From the NCBI GenBank assembly GCA_963557065.1, contig CAUWCT010000102.1:1-6013 (forward strand): a stretch of DNA of 6,013 nt, given 5' to 3'. This DNA is from UMGS1370 sp963557065. Lineage in GTDB: Bacteria; Bacillota; Clostridia; Lachnospirales; Lachnospiraceae. The translations under genes were made by a program, and so were the position numbers. Shown in pieces: positions 5,854 to 6,013 of the stretch. Under the pieces are notes generated by a model. It did not search any database and was not told the DNA's origin. It worked only from the letters and a program-made list of their open reading frames with translations. The stretch's first letter is position 1. Each line of letters opens with the position of its first letter.

Positions 5854-5888
5854 AAAGTCCTTACCAGATTGGTGAGGGCTTTTCTTTT
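5854..5888 (+). terminator. Intrinsic (Rho-independent) terminator
   Basis: AAAGTCCTTACCA (5854-5866) pairs with TGGTGAGGGCTTT (5870-5882) over 13 bp with two G-U wobbles and a 3-nt loop, followed by TCTTTT. It ends transcripts from the early operon and from any promoter near 5784. It insulates the consensus promoter 33 bp downstream. Confidence 0.85.
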
Positions 5889-5920
5889 ACAAAAAAAATA
5901 AAACTTCTTACAATAAATTG

Positions 5921-5949
5921 TTGACATACGTATACGTATATGATATAAT
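5921..5949 (+). promoter_or_regulatory. Consensus sigma-A promoter driving a gene beyond the window
   Basis: TTGACA (5921-5926), a 17-bp spacer and TATAAT (5944-5949) match the vegetative consensus exactly. Transcription would begin near 5956 and run right. No start codon with a ribosome binding site follows before the window ends, so the gene or RNA it serves is not visible. Such a strong promoter inside a phage is normally held in check by a repressor, in line with the palindrome in its spacer. Confidence 0.85.
5926..5939. promoter_or_regulatory. 14-bp palindromic operator candidate in promoter spacer
   Basis: ATACGTATACGTAT is a perfect palindrome, and also two overlapping copies of the shorter palindrome ATACGTAT offset by 6 bp. 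It fills the space between the -35 and -10, where a bound dimer or pair of dimers would exclude RNA polymerase. Such sites are common in autoregulated operons, including toxin-antitoxin pairs and small repressors. The binding protein is probably encoded just downstream, outside the window. Confidence 0.6.
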
Positions 5950-6013
5950 ATATATTGTAAGACTAACTATTAAAAGTCAAGTCTAAAATGAAAGTTTTTT
6001 GAATGAATTGCAG
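5950..6013 (+). other. Leader of the next transcription unit, no gene visible
   Basis: The 64 bp after the consensus promoter hold a GTAAGAC copy at 5957-5963 and a weak AGACT/AGTCT inverted repeat (about 5960-5984). Short ATGs at 5988 and 6003 lack ribosome binding sites, and the first stops after four codons. I cannot say what is encoded beyond the edge. Confidence 0.4.

Noticed and set aside
5739..5924. 61-residue plus-strand frame after the regulator
   Set aside because: It would begin inside the regulator gene without a ribosome binding site and run through the candidate promoter and the intrinsic terminator.
1..6013. tRNA genes, insertion sequences, integrase or attachment sites
   Set aside because: I saw no tRNA-like cloverleaf, no transposase or integrase motifs and no terminal inverted repeats flanking a gene.

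Overview
The window looks like the replication and early-to-late switch segment of a temperate phage or prophage of a low-to-moderate GC Bacillota host, most likely a gut Clostridia/Lachnospiraceae species. This rests on AGGAGG-type ribosome binding sites, tightly packed same-strand genes with ATGA overlaps, and recognisable phage families (DUF927 ATPase, RecU-like nuclease, SF2 helicase, DUF551, an MNRAERRR-type protein, an ArpU/sigma-region-4-like regulator). Host and family names come from recall of the families, not from a search. All ten genes I accept are on the + strand.

Layout. (1) 15-1703: DUF927-type P-loop ATPase, the presumed primase/helicase-like replication protein; its true N-terminus may lie before the window. 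(2) 1704-2036: the main non-coding stretch, about 330 bp. It carries eleven copies (nine exact) of the 7-mer GTAAGAC in three clusters of alternating orientation, an 11-bp perfect inverted repeat and an AT-rich core. I read it as the probable phage replication origin (iterons). (3) 2037-3846: RecU/Hjc-like endonuclease overlapping an XPB/UvsW-like SF2 helicase, a recombination/repair pair. (4) 3843-5320: six small accessory genes, mostly linked by overlapping stop/start codons. Two have CxxC-based zinc-binding-like signatures, one has a lone CxxC, one carries DUF551 and one is a coiled-coil MNRAERRR protein. (5) 5341-5754: a small helix-turn-helix protein resembling sigma-70 region 4, typical of the last gene of the early operon and a likely activator of late transcription. 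(6) 5755-6013: non-coding control region with a repeat-associated extended -10 promoter candidate, a strong intrinsic terminator, and a perfect consensus promoter (TTGACA-17-TATAAT) whose spacer contains a 14-bp palindrome. The gene it drives lies past the window.

How it works together (inference): the DUF927 ATPase would act at the adjacent iteron region to start replication. The nuclease and SF2 helicase would process forks and recombination intermediates. The final HTH protein would then switch on the late region from a promoter just downstream of its own gene. No wholly new system is evident; the most interesting parts are the inverted iteron clusters and the promoter-leader-terminator-promoter arrangement at the right end.
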